The notes below the pieces were generated by a model. That model saw only the letters and a program-made list of their open reading frames with translations, did no database searches and had not been told where the DNA came from. DNA of 64,000 nucleotides, taken from NCBI GenBank assembly GCA_014058105.1, contig JACGCM010000669.1, positions 186,001 through 250,000 on the forward strand, read 5' to 3'. Below, piece after piece: positions 1-11,649 of this stretch (its first letter is position 1; every line of letters begins with the position of its first letter). The translations under genes and the position numbers were made by a program. The stretch is from Kingdonia uniflora (lineage: Eukaryota > Streptophyta > Magnoliopsida > Ranunculales > Circaeasteraceae).

Positions 1-2400
1 GCCACAGAGGGGTAGGAAATCTGTACCGGTTAAAAACATAAACTAAGATTATTGTTAGTCATTGGGTAACTATCCTTGTGTGTTGTCAGACAAATAGAAA
101 CTCCTTAGCCAATTCAGCCTCTCAAACGTGATGCCGGTAGCTAAGTTTTACAAAAATGCGATCTAAAACCTCAGAGGGTTACGTAATCCCTACTGGTCAA
201 AAACTCAAACCGGGAGTATTACGAGTCATTGGCTACCAATCCAAGCATGTTGTCGGATGAATAGTAACATATAAACCGATCCAAACTCACAAACGAGTAG
301 CTTGCCGGTAGCAAAGCTTCTCAAAAATGTAATATATGGCCTCGGAACGGTGTGAAATTCGTTCATGTCAAAAACTCAAACTGGGAGTATTGCGAGTCAT
401 TGGGAAACAATCTAAGTGTGTTGTCGGACGAATACAAACTCATAAACTGATCCAACCTCTCAAACGAGGAGCTGGTTCCTAAGCTTCTAAAAAAGGTGAT
501 CTAAAGCCTCGGAGGGGTGCAAAATCTGTACCGGTCAAAAACTCTAACCGGGAGTATTGCGTGTCGTTGGGCATCTATCCTAGCGTGTACTAAGATGAAT
601 AGAAACTCTTAAACCAATTCCACCTCTAAAATGTCTAGCCGGTAGAAAATCTTCTCAATAATGCAATCTAAAGTCTCGGGGCAGTGCGAAATCCATACCA
701 GTTAAAAACGCAAACCGGGAGTATTACTAGTCATTACGTAACAATCCTAGCATGTTATCGGACGAATAGAAACTCATAAATGGATCCAACCTCTCAAGCG
801 AGTAGCCGGTAGCTAAGTTTCTCTAAAATGTGATATAAAACCTCGAAGTGTTGCAAAATCCATACAGGTTAAAATCTCAAACCGGGAGTATTGCGAGTCA
901 TTGGGCAAGTATGCTAGTGTGTTGCCGGACGAATGGAAACTCATAAACCAATCCAACCACTCAAACGACTAGCTGGCTGGCAAGCTTCTCTATAATGCGA
1001 TCTATAGCCTCAGAAGTACGGGAAATCTTTGCCAGTTAAAAACTCAAACCGAGATTATTGCGAGTCATTGGGTAACTATCCTAGCATATTGTTGAATGAA
1101 TATATTCTATTAAAAGCATTCCAAACTCTCAAACGTGTTATCTATAGCCAAGTTTCTCCGAATTACGATCAAAAGCGTCGGAGAGGTTCGAAATCTTTAT
1201 CGGTCAAAAACTCAAATCGAGAGTATTAAGAGTCATTGGGTAACTATCATAGCGTATTGTTAGATTAATTGAATCTCATAAACTCATCCAAGATCTCAAA
1301 CGAGTAGCCGGTAGCCAAGCTTTACAAAAATACGATCTAATGCCTCGGAGGGGCGTGAAATCCGTACAGATCAAAAACTCTAACTGGGAATATTGGGAGT
1401 CATTGGGTAACTATCCTAGCATGTTGAAGGACGAATTGAAGCTCATAAGCCAATCCAACCTCTCAAATGACTAGCCGATTGCCAAGCATCTCAGAAATGC
1501 GATCTAAAGCCACGGAGGGTTACGAAATCCGTACTGGTCAAAAACTCACACAGGGAGTTTTGCGAGTCATTGGGTAATTATCCTAGAGTGTTGTCAGACA
1601 AATAGAAACTCATTAACCAATCTAACTTCTCAAACGTGTAGCTTGTAGCCAAGCATCTCAAAAATGCGAGTAGCTTGGTCAAAAACTCAAACCGGGAGCA
1701 TTACGAGTCATTGGGTACCAATCCAAGCGTGTTGTCGGATGAATAGTAACACATAAACGGATCCAAACTCACAAACGAGTAGCTTGCCGGTAGCAAAGCT
1801 TCACAAAAATGTGATCGAAAGCCTCAGAACAGTACGAAATCCGTACCTGCCAAAAACTCAAACCGGTAGTATTGTGAGTTATTGGGTAACTATCCTAGCA
1901 TATTGTCGGACGAATACAAACTCATAAAATGACCCAACCACTCAAATGAGTAGCTGGTAGCCAAGCTTCTCAGAAATGCGATCTAAAGACTCGGAGGGAT
2001 TTGAAATCCGTACCGGTCAAAACCTCAAATCGGGAGTATTGCGAGTCATTGGTTAAATATCCAAGCATGTTGTCGGATGAATAGAAACTTATAAACTGAT
2101 CCAACCTTTCAAGATAGTAGCCGGTATCCAAGCTCCTCAAAAATGTGATGTAAAGCTTCGAAGGGTTGTGAAATCCGTACCGGCCAAAAACTCAAGCCGG
2201 GAGTATTGCGAGCCATTCAGTAACTATCCTGGCGTGTTGTCGAATGAATAGAAACTAATAAACCGATTCGGCCTCACAAACGACTAGCCAGTAGCCAAGC
2301 TTCTCTAAAATATGATCTAAAGCATCGAACGGGTGTGAAATTTATACCAGTTGAAAGATCATTGAAGATTATTGCGAGTCATTGTGTAACTATCCTAGCG
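1..2400. repeat. B-dominated stretch with 9-monomer period
   Basis: About 13 of the first 14 monomers are class B; the single class A unit is at about 1060-1225. A 9-monomer period is visible. The stretch beginning AGACAAATAG at 88 recurs at 1596 (offset 1508), and an unusual 4-base insertion in GAGTAGC-TTGC-CGGTAGC at about 295-310 recurs at about 1775-1795 (offset 1482). The 26 bp difference between the two offsets matches a deletion near 1670. No gene is present; the open frame at 1029-1229 is the class A unit. Confidence 0.75.
1661..1682. other. Truncated monomer junction (about 26 bp lost)
   Basis: AAAAATGCGA is followed directly by GTAGCTTGGTCAAAAACTC, so the GATCTAAAGCCTCGG to GTACC portion of this B monomer is missing or scrambled. 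The loss agrees with the offset change from 1508 to 1482 bp between the two 9-monomer copies on either side of this point. Confidence 0.75.
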
Positions 2401-5400
2401 TGTTGTTGGACGAATATAATCTTTTAAAAGCATTCCAAGCTCTCAAACGTGATGTCAGTAGCCAAGATTCTCCGATATACAATCAAAAGCATCGGATAGG
2501 TCTGGATTTTGTATCGGTCTAAACCTCAAACCAGGAGAATTCCTAGTCATCGGGTAACTATGATAGCGTGTTGTCAGGTGAATAGAAACTCATAAACTAA
2601 TCCAACATCTCAAATGCGCAGCCGCTAGCAAAACTTGTCTAAAATGCGATGTAAAGCATCGGAGGTGGGAGAAATTCGTACAGGTCAAAAACTCAAACCG
2701 GGAGTATTGTGAGTCATTCGGTAACTATCCTAGCATGTTGTCGGACGAATAGAAACTCATAAACCGATCCAACCTTACAAATGACTAACCAGTAGCAAAG
2801 CTTCTCAGAAATGCTATCTAAACCCTCAGAGGGATGGGAAATCTGTACCGGCTATAAACTCAAACCGGGATTATTTCGAATCATTGGGTAACTATCCAAG
2901 CATGTTGTTGGACGAATATATTATCTTAAAAGCAATCCAAATTCTCAAAATTCTTATCAGTAGCCAGTTTTTAACGAATTACGATCTAAAGCATCGGAGA
3001 GGTGCGAAATTCGTATCGGTTAAAAACTCAAATCGGCAGTATTCTGAGACATTGGGCAACTATCCCAGCGTGTTATCGGATGAATAAAAACTCATAAACT
3101 GATCCAACCTTTCAAACGAGTAGTCGGTAGCCAAGCTTCTAAAAAATTAAATTTAAAGCCTCGGAGCACTAGGATATCTGTATCGTTTAAAAATTAAAAC
3201 CAAGATTAACGCGAGTCATTGGGTAACTATCCTAGCGTGTTGTTGAACGAATATAAACTCTTAAAAGAGAACCAACTTCTCAAACAATTTGTTAGTAGCC
3301 AGGTTTAACCGAAATATGATCTAAAGCATCAGAGAGGTGCGAAATCCGTACCAGTCAAAAACACAAGCCAGGAGTATAGCGAGTCATTGGGTAACAATCC
3401 TAGTATGTTGTTGGACGAATAAAAACCCTTAAATTTGAATTCAGTATCCAAGTTTCTCCGAATTCCAAGGTCCAAAATCTGTAACGATCCAAAACTCAAA
3501 CTGGGTGAATTCCGAATCAATAGGTAACTATTATAGCGTGTTATCAGATGAATAGAATCTCATAAAATGATCCAACCTCTCAAACGAGTAGCCGGTAGCC
3601 TAGCTTCTCAGAAATTCTATCTAAAGCCTCGGAGGGGTGGGAAATTTGTACCGGTTAAAAACTCAAATTGGGATTATTGCGAGTCACTGGGCAACTAGCC
3701 TAGCGTGTTGTTGGACGAATATAATATCTTAAAAGCAATCCAAATGCTCAAACGTGTTATCATAAGCCAAGTTTCTCCGAATTACGACCTAAAGCATCTA
3801 AAAGTTGCGAAATCCGTATCGGTCAAAAGCACAATACGGGAGTATTCCGAGTCATTAGGTAACTAACATAGCCTATTGTCGGATGAATAGAAAGTCATAA
3901 ACTGAAACAATCTCTTATTCGAGTAGCCGTTAGCAAAGTTTCGCATAAATGCGATTTATAGCCTCGGAGGGGTGGGATAATTGTACCGGCTTAAAACTCA
4001 AACCGGGATTATTGCGTGTCATTGGGTAACTATCCTAGCGTATTTTTGGGCGAATATAATCAATTAAAAGAAATACAATCTCCCAAACATGTTGTCAGTA
4101 ACCATGTTTCTCCGAATTAAGATCTAAAGAATCGGAGAGGTACAAAATCTGCATCAGTCAAAAACTTAAACCGGGAGTATTACGAGTCATTGGGTAACTA
4201 TCTAATGTGTTGTCAAATGAATAGAAACTCATAAATTGATCCTAGCTCTCAAACAAGTAGCCAGTAGCCAAGCTTCTCAAAAATTGGATCTAAAGCCTCG
4301 GAGGGGTACGAAATCCATACCGGTCAAAAACTCAAACCAGGAGTATAGCGAGTCATTGGGTAACTCTCCTAGCATATTGTCGGATGAATAGAAACTCCAA
4401 AACTGATCCAACCTCTTAAACGACTTATCGGTAGCCAAGCTTCTCTGAAATACGATCTAAAGCCTCGTAGGGGTATACAATCTGTACCGGTTAAAAAATC
4501 AAACCTAAATTTTTGCGAGTCATTGGGCTACAATCCTAGCGTGTTTTTGGACGAATATAATCTCAGAAAAGCAATCTAAACTCGCAAATGTGTTGTCGGC
4601 AGCAAATTTTTTCCGTATTAAGTTCAAAAGCTTCGGAGAGGTGCGAAATCTGTATCGGTCAAAAACTCAACCCGGGAGTATTCCGATTCATTGGGTAACT
4701 ATCCTGGCATGTTGTTAGACGAATAGAAACTCATAATCTTATCCAACCTCTCAAACGAGTAGCGGGTAGCCAAGCTTCTCAAAAATGGGATCTAAAGCCT
4801 TGGTGGGGTACAAAATCCGTATCAGTCAAAAACTCAAGCATGGTATATTATGAGTTATTTGGCAACTCTCCTAGCGTATTGTCGGCATAATAGAAACTTA
4901 TAAGCTGATACAACCTCTTAAACGACTTGCCGATAGCAAAGCTTCACTAAAATATGATCTAAAACCCCGAAGGGGTGTAAAATCGGTACCGGTTAAAAAC
5001 TCAAGCTAGAATTTTTGTGAGTCATTAGGAAACTATCCTAGCGTGTTGTTGGACGAATATAATCTCTTAAAAGCAATCTAAACTCCCGAACGTGTTGTTA
5101 GCTACAATGTTTCTCCGAATTAAGGTCGAAAGCTTTTGAGAGGTGCAAAATCCGCATCGGTCAAAAATTCAAACCGAGAGTATTCCGAGTCATCGGGAAA
5201 CTATTTTAGTGTGCTGTTGAGCGAATAGAAACTCATAAAATAATCCAACCTCCCAAGCGAGTAGCCGGTAGTAAAGTTTCTCAAAAATGCGATATAATGC
5301 TACGGAGCAGTGGAATATCTGTATAGTTTAAAAACTCAAACCAAGATTATTGCGAGTTATTGGGTAACTATCCTAGCGTGTTGTTGGGTGAATATAATAT

Positions 5401-5600
5401 CTTAAAAGAGAACTAACTTTTTAACCGTTAAGTCAATAGCCAAGTTTTACCGAATTGAGATCTAATGCATCAGAGAGGTACGAAATACGTATCGGTCAAA
5501 AACTCAAACATGGAGTATTTCAAGTTATTGGGTAACTATCCTAGCATTTGTTTGGACGAATAGGAACTCATAAACTGATCCAACATCCAAATCGAGTAGT
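2400..5600. repeat. Mixed A/B satellite, no regular HOR recognised
   Basis: A and B monomers alternate with occasional BB pairs. Class A units lie near 2410, 2910, 3245, 3720, 4040, 4550, 5060 and 5380. I see no clean short-range HOR here. The only irregular unit is the truncated monomer at about 3415-3480. Open frames at 2884-3087 (+) and 3329-3520 (-) are class A sequence read through to the next class B stop, and its antisense; neither is a gene. Confidence 0.7.
3415..3480. other. Doubly truncated class A monomer
   Basis: After GACGAATAAAAACCCTTAAA the unit jumps to TTTGAATTCAGTATCCAAG, then goes from CTCCGAATT straight to CCAAGGTCC. Two separate internal losses occurred in one monomer: part of the AATCCAAACTCTCAAACGTG block, and the GATCTAAAGCATCGGAG block. 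Confidence 0.7.
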
Positions 5601-6607
5601 CGTTAGCCAAGCTTTTCAAAAATACAATCTAAAGCCTCAGAGCATTGGGATATCTGTACCGTTTAAAAATTCCAGCCAATATTATCGTGAGTCATTGGTT
5701 AACTATCCTAGCATGTTGTAGAATGAATAGAAACTCAAAAACTGATCCAACCTCTCCAACGACTAGCCGGTATCCAAGCTACTCAAAAATGCAAACTAAA
5801 GCCACGGAGGGGTGGGACATCTGTACCGGTTCAAAAATCAAACCGAGATTATTGCGAGTCATTGGGTAACTTTCCTAGCGTGTTGTTGGACAAATATTAT
5901 CTCCTAAAAGCATTCAAAACTCTCAAACGTGTTATCAATAGCCTAATTTCTCCGAAATACGATCAAAAGCATCGGAGAGGTCTGAAATCTGTATAGATCA
6001 AAAACTCAAACCGGCAGTTCTCCGAGTCATTGGGTTACTATCATAGCGTGTTATCATATGAATATAATCTCATAAACTGATCAAACCACTCAAACAAGTA
6101 GCTGGTAGACAAGATTCCCAGAAATGCGATCTGAAGCCTTAGGGGGGTGGAAAATCTGTACCTGTCAAAAACATAAACCGGGATTATTGTGAATCATTGG
6201 GTAACTAGCCTAGCGTGTTGTTGGGCGAACATAATATCATAAAAGTAATCCAAATGCCCAAACGCGTTATCAGTAGCCAAGTTTCCCCGAATTACGATCT
6301 AAAGAATCTAAGAGGTGGGAAATCCGTATCATTCAAAAACACAAACCGGGAATATTACGAGACATTAGGTAACTATCCTAGCATGTTGTCGGAAGAATAG
6401 GAAGACATAAACCGATCTAACTTATGCAAGTTGCCGGTACCAAAGTTTCTCATAAATGCGATCTAAAGCCTCGGAGTGGTGAGATAACTGTAACGGTTTA
6501 AAACTCAAACCGAGATTATTGCGAGTCTTTGGGTAACTATCCTTGCATATTGTTGGAAGAATATAATCTCTTAAAAGTAATAAAATCTCTTAAACGCGTT
6601 TTTTGTA

Positions 6608-6624
6608 GCCCAGCTTGAGAGGTG
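6608..6624. other. Truncated monomer junction
   Basis: TTTTGTAGCCCAGCTT is joined directly to GAGAGGTGCGACATCC. The roughly 27 bp TCTCCGAATTAAGATCTAAAGC portion of this class A unit is missing. Confidence 0.75.
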
Positions 6625-7154
6625 CGACATCCGTATCGGTCAAAAAATTAAACCGAGAGTATTCCAAGTCATTGGGTAACTATCCTAGCGTGTCGTCGTA
6701 AGAATAAAAACTCATAAACTGATCCAACCACTCAAACAAGTAGCCGATAGCCGAGCTTCTCAAAAATGAGATATAAAGCCTCGATGGGGTACAATATCCG
6801 TACAGGTCAAAAAATCAAACTGGGAGTATTGAGAGTTATTGGGTAACAATCCTAGCATGTTATCGGGTAAAATGTAACTCATAAATTGACCCAACTTCTC
6901 AAACGACTAGCCGGTAGCCAAGCTTCTCAGAAATGCGATCTAAAGCCTCGGATAGGTAGGAAATCTGTACCGGTTAAAAATTCAAACCGGGATTATTGTG
7001 AGTCATTGGGTAACTATCCTAGCGTGTTTATGTACAAATATAATATCTTAAAAGCAATCCAATTTCTCAAACGCGTTATCAGTAGCAAAGTTTCTCCGAA
7101 TTGCGATCTAAAACATCTTAGAGGTGCGAAATCCATATCGGTCAAAAACACAAA

Positions 7155-7172
7155 CCAGGAGTAACGTAACTA
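7155..7172. other. Truncated monomer junction
   Basis: CAAACCAGGAGTA runs directly into ACGTAACTATCC, so about 14 bp (the TTCCGAGTCATTAGG segment) has been lost at the monomer boundary. Confidence 0.75.
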
Positions 7173-7589
7173 TCCTAGCATGTTTTCGGAAGAATAAAAA
7201 GTCATAAACCGATCCAACCTCATATACGTTTAGCCGGTAGAAAAGTTTCACATAAAGGCGATCTAAAGTCTGGGTGGGGTGGGAAAACAGTAACGGTGTA
7301 AAACTCAAACCGGGATTATTGCGAATCATTGGGTAACTATACTAGCATATTTTTGGACGAATATAATCTCTTAAAAGCAATACAATCTCTTAAACGTGTT
7401 GTCAGCAGCCAAGTTTTTCCAAATTAAGATTAAATGAATCGGAGAGGTGCAAAATCCGTATTGGTCAAAAACATAAACCGAGAGTAATCCAAGTCATTGG
7501 GCAACTATCCTATCGTGCAGTCGGATGAATAGAAACTCATAAACTAATCCAACCTCTCAAATGAGTAGCCGGCTGCCAAGCTTCTCAAA

Positions 7590-8590
7590 AATGGGATCTA
7601 AAGCCTCAAAGGGGTGAGCGAAATCTGTAGCGGTCCGAAACTCAAACCGGGAGTATTGCGAGTCATTGGGTAACTCTCCTACCGTATTTTCGGTCGAATA
7701 GAAACTCATAAACCGATCCAACCTCTTAAACAACTAGTCGGTAGCCAAGCTTCTCTGAAATTCGATCGAAAGCCTCGAAGGGGTATCAAATCTGTAGCGG
7801 TTAAAAACTCAAGCCAAATTATTTTTAAATCATTGGGCAACTATCCTAGCGTGTTGTAGGAAAAATATAATCTCTTAAAATCAATCCAAATTCTCTAACG
7901 TGTTGTCAGTAGACATGTTTCTCCGCATTACGATCTAAAGCATCGGGGAGGTACGAAATCCGTATTGGTAAAAAAATCAAACCGGGAGTAATCCGAGCCA
8001 TTGGGTAACTATCCTAGCATGTTGTCGGACGAATAGAAACTCATTAAATGATCCATCCCCTCAAACGAGTAGCCGGTAGGCAAGTTCCAAAAAATTGGAT
8101 CTAAAGCCTCGGAGGGGAGCGAAATCCGTACCGGTCCGAAACTCAACCCGGGAGTATTGCGACTCATTGGGTAACTCTCCTACCGTATTGTCGGTGGAAT
8201 AGAAACTCATAAACCGACCCAACCTCTTAAAAGACTAGCCGGTAGCCAAGCTTCTCTGAAATTCGATCGAATATCTCGAAGGGGTATAAAATCTGTACCG
8301 GTTAAAAACTTAAGCCAATTTTTTTAAAAATCATTGGGCAACTATCCTAGTGTGTTGTTGGACAAATATATTATCTTAAAAGAAATCCAAATTCTCAAAC
8401 GTGTTGTCAGTAGACATGTTTCTCTGAATTATGATCTAAAGCATCGAGGAGGTGCGAAATCCGTATCGATAAAAAAATCAAACCGGGAGTAATCCAAGTC
8501 ATTGGATAACTATCCTAGCATGTTGTCGGACGAATAGAAACTCATTAAATGATCCAGCCTCTCAAACGAGTAGCCGGTAGGCAAGCTTCT
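7590..8590. repeat. Three-monomer (501 bp) tandem duplication
   Basis: Two adjacent copies of a trimer. The variant GAGCGAAATC followed by GGTCCGAAACTCAA is at 7616 and again at 8117. GGTAGGCAAG, a change of GCC to GGC otherwise rare in the window, is at about 8077 and 8578. The shared TCTCTGAAATTCGATCGAA stretch and a poly-T-rich AATTTTTT-like boundary before CATTGGGCAAC also repeat. Both measured offsets are 501 bp, exactly three monomers. The duplication is confined to about 7.6-8.6 kb, although related single copies of the trimer occur near 20.2, 27.25 and 36.1 kb. Confidence 0.85.
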
Positions 8591-9927
8591 CAAAAATGCA
8601 ATCTAAAGTTCTAGAGCAGTGGGATATCTGTACTATTTAAAAACTCAAACTGAGATTATTGCGAGTCATTGGGTAACTTTTCTAGCATGATCCTAGATTA
8701 ATATAAACTCTTAAAAGAGAAACAACTTCAAAAATGATATGTCAGTAGCCAAGATTCTCCTAATTACGATCTAAAGCATCGTAGAGGTAAAAAATCAGTA
8801 CCAGTCAAAATCACAAACGGGAGCACTGCGAGTCATTGGGTAACAATTCTAGCATGTTGCTTGACGAATATAAACTCTTAAAACCGATCCATCCTCTGAT
8901 ATGGGTTGTCAGTAGCAAAGCATCCCCGAATTGCGACCTAAAGCATCAGAGATGTGCGAAATCTGTACCGGTCAAAAACTCAAGAAGGGAGTATTCCAAG
9001 TCATTGGGAAACTATCCTAGCATGTTGCTGGGCAAATAGAAACTCATAAACCGATCCGACCTCTCAAACGAGTAGCCGGCTGTCAAGCTTCTCAAAAATG
9101 TGATCTAAAGCCTCGGAGGGGTACGAAATCCGTACAAAAACTCAAACCGGAAGTATTGCGCGTCATTGGTTAACTATCCCAGGGTGTTGTCGGCCGAATA
9201 GAAGCTCATAAACTGATCCAGCCTCTCTAAGGACTTTCTGGTAGCCAAGCTTCTTAAAAATACGATCTTAAGCCTCGATGGGGTGGGAAATTTGCTCAGG
9301 TTAAAAAATCAAAATAGGATTATTGCGAGTCATTGGGCAACTATCCTAGCGTGTCGTTGGACGAATATAATCACTTAAAAGAAGTTAAAACTCTCAAACG
9401 TGCTGTCTGCAGCAAAGTTTTTCCGAATTAAGATCTAAAACTTTAGAGAGGCGTGAAATCCGTATCGGTCAAAAACATAAATCGGGAGTATTCCGAGTCA
9501 TTGGGTAACTATCCTAGCGTGTTGTCTGATGAATAGAAACTCATAAACTGATCCAAACTCTCAAACGAGTAGCCGGTAGCCAAGCTTCTCAAAAACTGGA
9601 TCTAAAGCCTCAGTGGGGTGCGAAATCCGTATAGGTCAAAAACCCAAACCGGGTGTATTGCGAGTTATTGGGAAACTCTCCTAGTATAATGTCGGTACAA
9701 TAGAAACTTATAAACCTATCCAACCTCTTAAACGACTAACCGGTAACAAAACTTCTCAAAAAACAATCTAAAGCCTCGAAGGGGTGTGAAATCTGTACCG
9801 GTTAAATACTCAAGATTAAATTTTTGCCAGTCATTGGGAAACTATCCAACCTTGTTGTTGGACGAATATAATCTCTTAAAAGCAATCAAAATCTCAAACG
9901 TGTGGTCAGCAGCAAAGTTTCTCCGAA

Positions 9928-9946
9928 TTAAGATATGTCAGTCAAA
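9928..9946. other. Truncated monomer junction (about 29 bp lost)
   Basis: CCGAATTAAGATATGTCAGTCAAAAACTC joins the GAATTAAGAT block to the GGTCAAAAACTC block. The AAAGCTTCGGAGAGGTGCG portion is missing. Confidence 0.75.
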
Positions 9947-10103
9947 AACTCAAACCGAGAGTAAACCGAGTCATTGAGAAGCTATCCTAGTGCGTTGTCG
10001 GACGAATAAAAACTCATAAACTAATTTAACCTCTCAAACGAGTAGCCGGTAGCAAAGCTCTCATAAATGTGATATAAAGCCTCGAAACAATGGGATATCG
10101 ATA

Positions 10104-10120
10104 CTGTGTAACTCAAACCG
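10104..10120. other. Shared 3 bp deletion marker, copy 1
   Basis: ACTGTGTAACTCAAACC replaces the usual ACCGTTTAAAAACTCAAACC (three bases shorter, with T to G). The same derived form occurs at 22221, 38050 and 44239 (there GCGTAACTC), each time followed two monomer boundaries later by CTCAATCAGGGAGTATTCC. It is a useful descent marker for one multi-kb module. Confidence 0.85.
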
Positions 10121-10454
10121 TGAATATTGCAATTCATTGGGTAACTATCCAAGCGTGTTGTTGGGCGAATATAATATTTTAAAAGTGAACCAACTTCTCA
10201 AACGATAAGTCAATAGCCCGGTTTCTTCGAATTGCGATCTAATGCATCGAAGAGATGTGAAATCCGAATCGGTTAAAAACTCAATCAGGGAGTATTCCAA
10301 GTCAATGGGTAACTATCCTAGCGTGTTGTCGGGCGAATAGAAACTCGTAAACTGATCCTGCCTCTCAAACGAGTAGCCAGTAGCCAAGCTTCTCAAAAAT
10401 GGGATTTAAAGCCTTTGCGGGGTGCGAAATCCGTATCGGTCAAAAACTTAAACC

Positions 10455-10550
10455 AGGGGTATTGCAAGATAGCCGGTAGCCAAGCTTCTCCAAAATGCAA
10501 TCTAAAGCCTCAGAGTTGTTGGATATTTATCGCGAGGCATTGGTTAATTA
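10455..10550. other. Two adjacent truncated monomers
   Basis: At about 10466-10472 the boundary ATTGCAAGA jumps to TAGCCGGTAGCC, losing roughly 75 bp of a monomer. At about 10528-10532 GGATATTTAT jumps to CGCGAGGCATTGG, losing roughly 30 bp. Two losses within one monomer length suggest a local rearrangement hotspot or a single complex event. Confidence 0.75.
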
Positions 10551-11640
10551 TCCTTCCGTGTTATCGAACGAATAGAAACTCATAAACCGGTGCAACCTCT
10601 CAAACGACTAGCCGGTATCCAAGCTTCTCAAAAATACAATCTAAAGTATCAGAGGGGTGTAAAATTTGTACCAGTTTAAAGCTCAAACTGTGATTCTTGC
10701 TAGTCATTGGGTAACTATCCTAGCGTGCTGTTGGACGAATATAATATCTTAAAAGCAATCCAAACTCTTAAACGTGTTGTCAGTAGTCAAGTTTCTCCGA
10801 ATTAAGTTCTAAAGAATCAAAGAGGTGTGAAATCCGTATCGGTTTAAAACTCAAAACGGGACTATTCGGAGTCATTGGGAAACTATCGTAGCGTGCTGTC
10901 GAACGCATAGAAACTCATAAACTGGTCCAACCTCTTAAACGACTGGCCGGTAGCCATGCTTCTCAAAAATATGATCTAAAGCCTCGAAGGGGTGTGAAAT
11001 TCGTACCGGTCAAAAACTCAAGTCGGAATTTTAGCGAGTCATTGGGCAACTACCCTAACGTGCTGCTGGACGAATATAATCTCTTAAAAGTAATCCACAC
11101 TCTCAAACGTATTGTCAGCAGCAAACTTTTTGCGAATTAAGATCTAAAACTTCGAAGAGGTGTAAAATCCGTATCGGTCATAAACTTAAACCGGGACTAT
11201 TCCGCGTCATTGGGAAACTATCCTAGTGTGCTGTCGGACAAACATAAACTCATAAACTAATTCAACCTATCAAACGAGAAAGCGGTAGCCAAGCTTCTCA
11301 AAAAAGCGATCTAAAGCCTCGGAGCAATGGGATATTTGTATCGTTTAAAAACTCAAACCAAGATTATTGCGAGTCACTGGGTAACTGTCCTTGCGTGTTT
11401 TTGGACGAATATAATATCTTCGATGAGAGGCAACTTATCAAATGATAAGTCAGTAAACAAGTTTCACCAAATTGCAATCTGAGGCATCGGAGAGAATCTA
11501 ATTCCGTATCAGTTAAAAACTCAAATAGGGATTATTCAAAGTCATTGGGTAACTATCCTAGTGTGCTGTCGGACGAATAGATACTCGTAAAGTGATCTAA
11601 CCTCTTAAGCGTGTAGCCGGTAGCCAAGCTTCTCAAAAAT
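10550..11640. repeat. Module Q (TTCTAAAGAATCAAA-type), copy 1
   Basis: Marked by a class A unit reading ATTAAGTTCTAAAGAATCAA at 10801. The same private variant is at 22851, 29042, 31215, 38679 and 44867. It is followed in most copies by a unit with a GAGAAGG tract (about 11275) and then a class A unit with CAACTTATCAAATGATAAG (about 11430; also about 29670, 31830, 39310 and 45500). Offsets between copies are multiples of a monomer after allowing for known truncations. Confidence 0.75.
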
Positions 11641-11649
11641 GCAATCTAA

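Larger units (their letters stand above)
5600..7600. repeat. Module P, copy 1
   Basis: A run of about twelve monomers with shared private variants, for example the class A unit with ATTCAAAACTC, GTGTTATCAATAGCC and CCGAAATACGATCAAAAGC near 5890-5970. Equivalent units occur near 18440 and 42745, and several monomers downstream continue the match (for example the AGAATAGAAAGTCATAAACC and CTTATACGAGTAG variants near 7200, 18950 and 43250). The copies are diverged, so this is an old segmental duplication rather than a recent one. Open frames in the stretch, including 6886-7164, are A/B satellite translations. Confidence 0.65.
8600..10460. repeat. Module N, copy 1
   Basis: Begins with a unit whose tail reads CAGTGGGATATCTGTACTATT, followed by a class A unit with AACTTCAAAAATGATATGTC (about 8730). 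The same pair occurs at about 13.93-14.06, 20.71-20.83, 27.74-27.86 and 36.55-36.67 kb. After it come units ending in CTCAAGAAGGGAG or CTCAATAAGGGAG-type boundaries. A 5 bp loss is visible at about 9134 (CCGTACAAAAACTC) and a larger one near 9933. No gene is present; open frames 8836-9039 and 9786-9977 are satellite. Confidence 0.7.
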
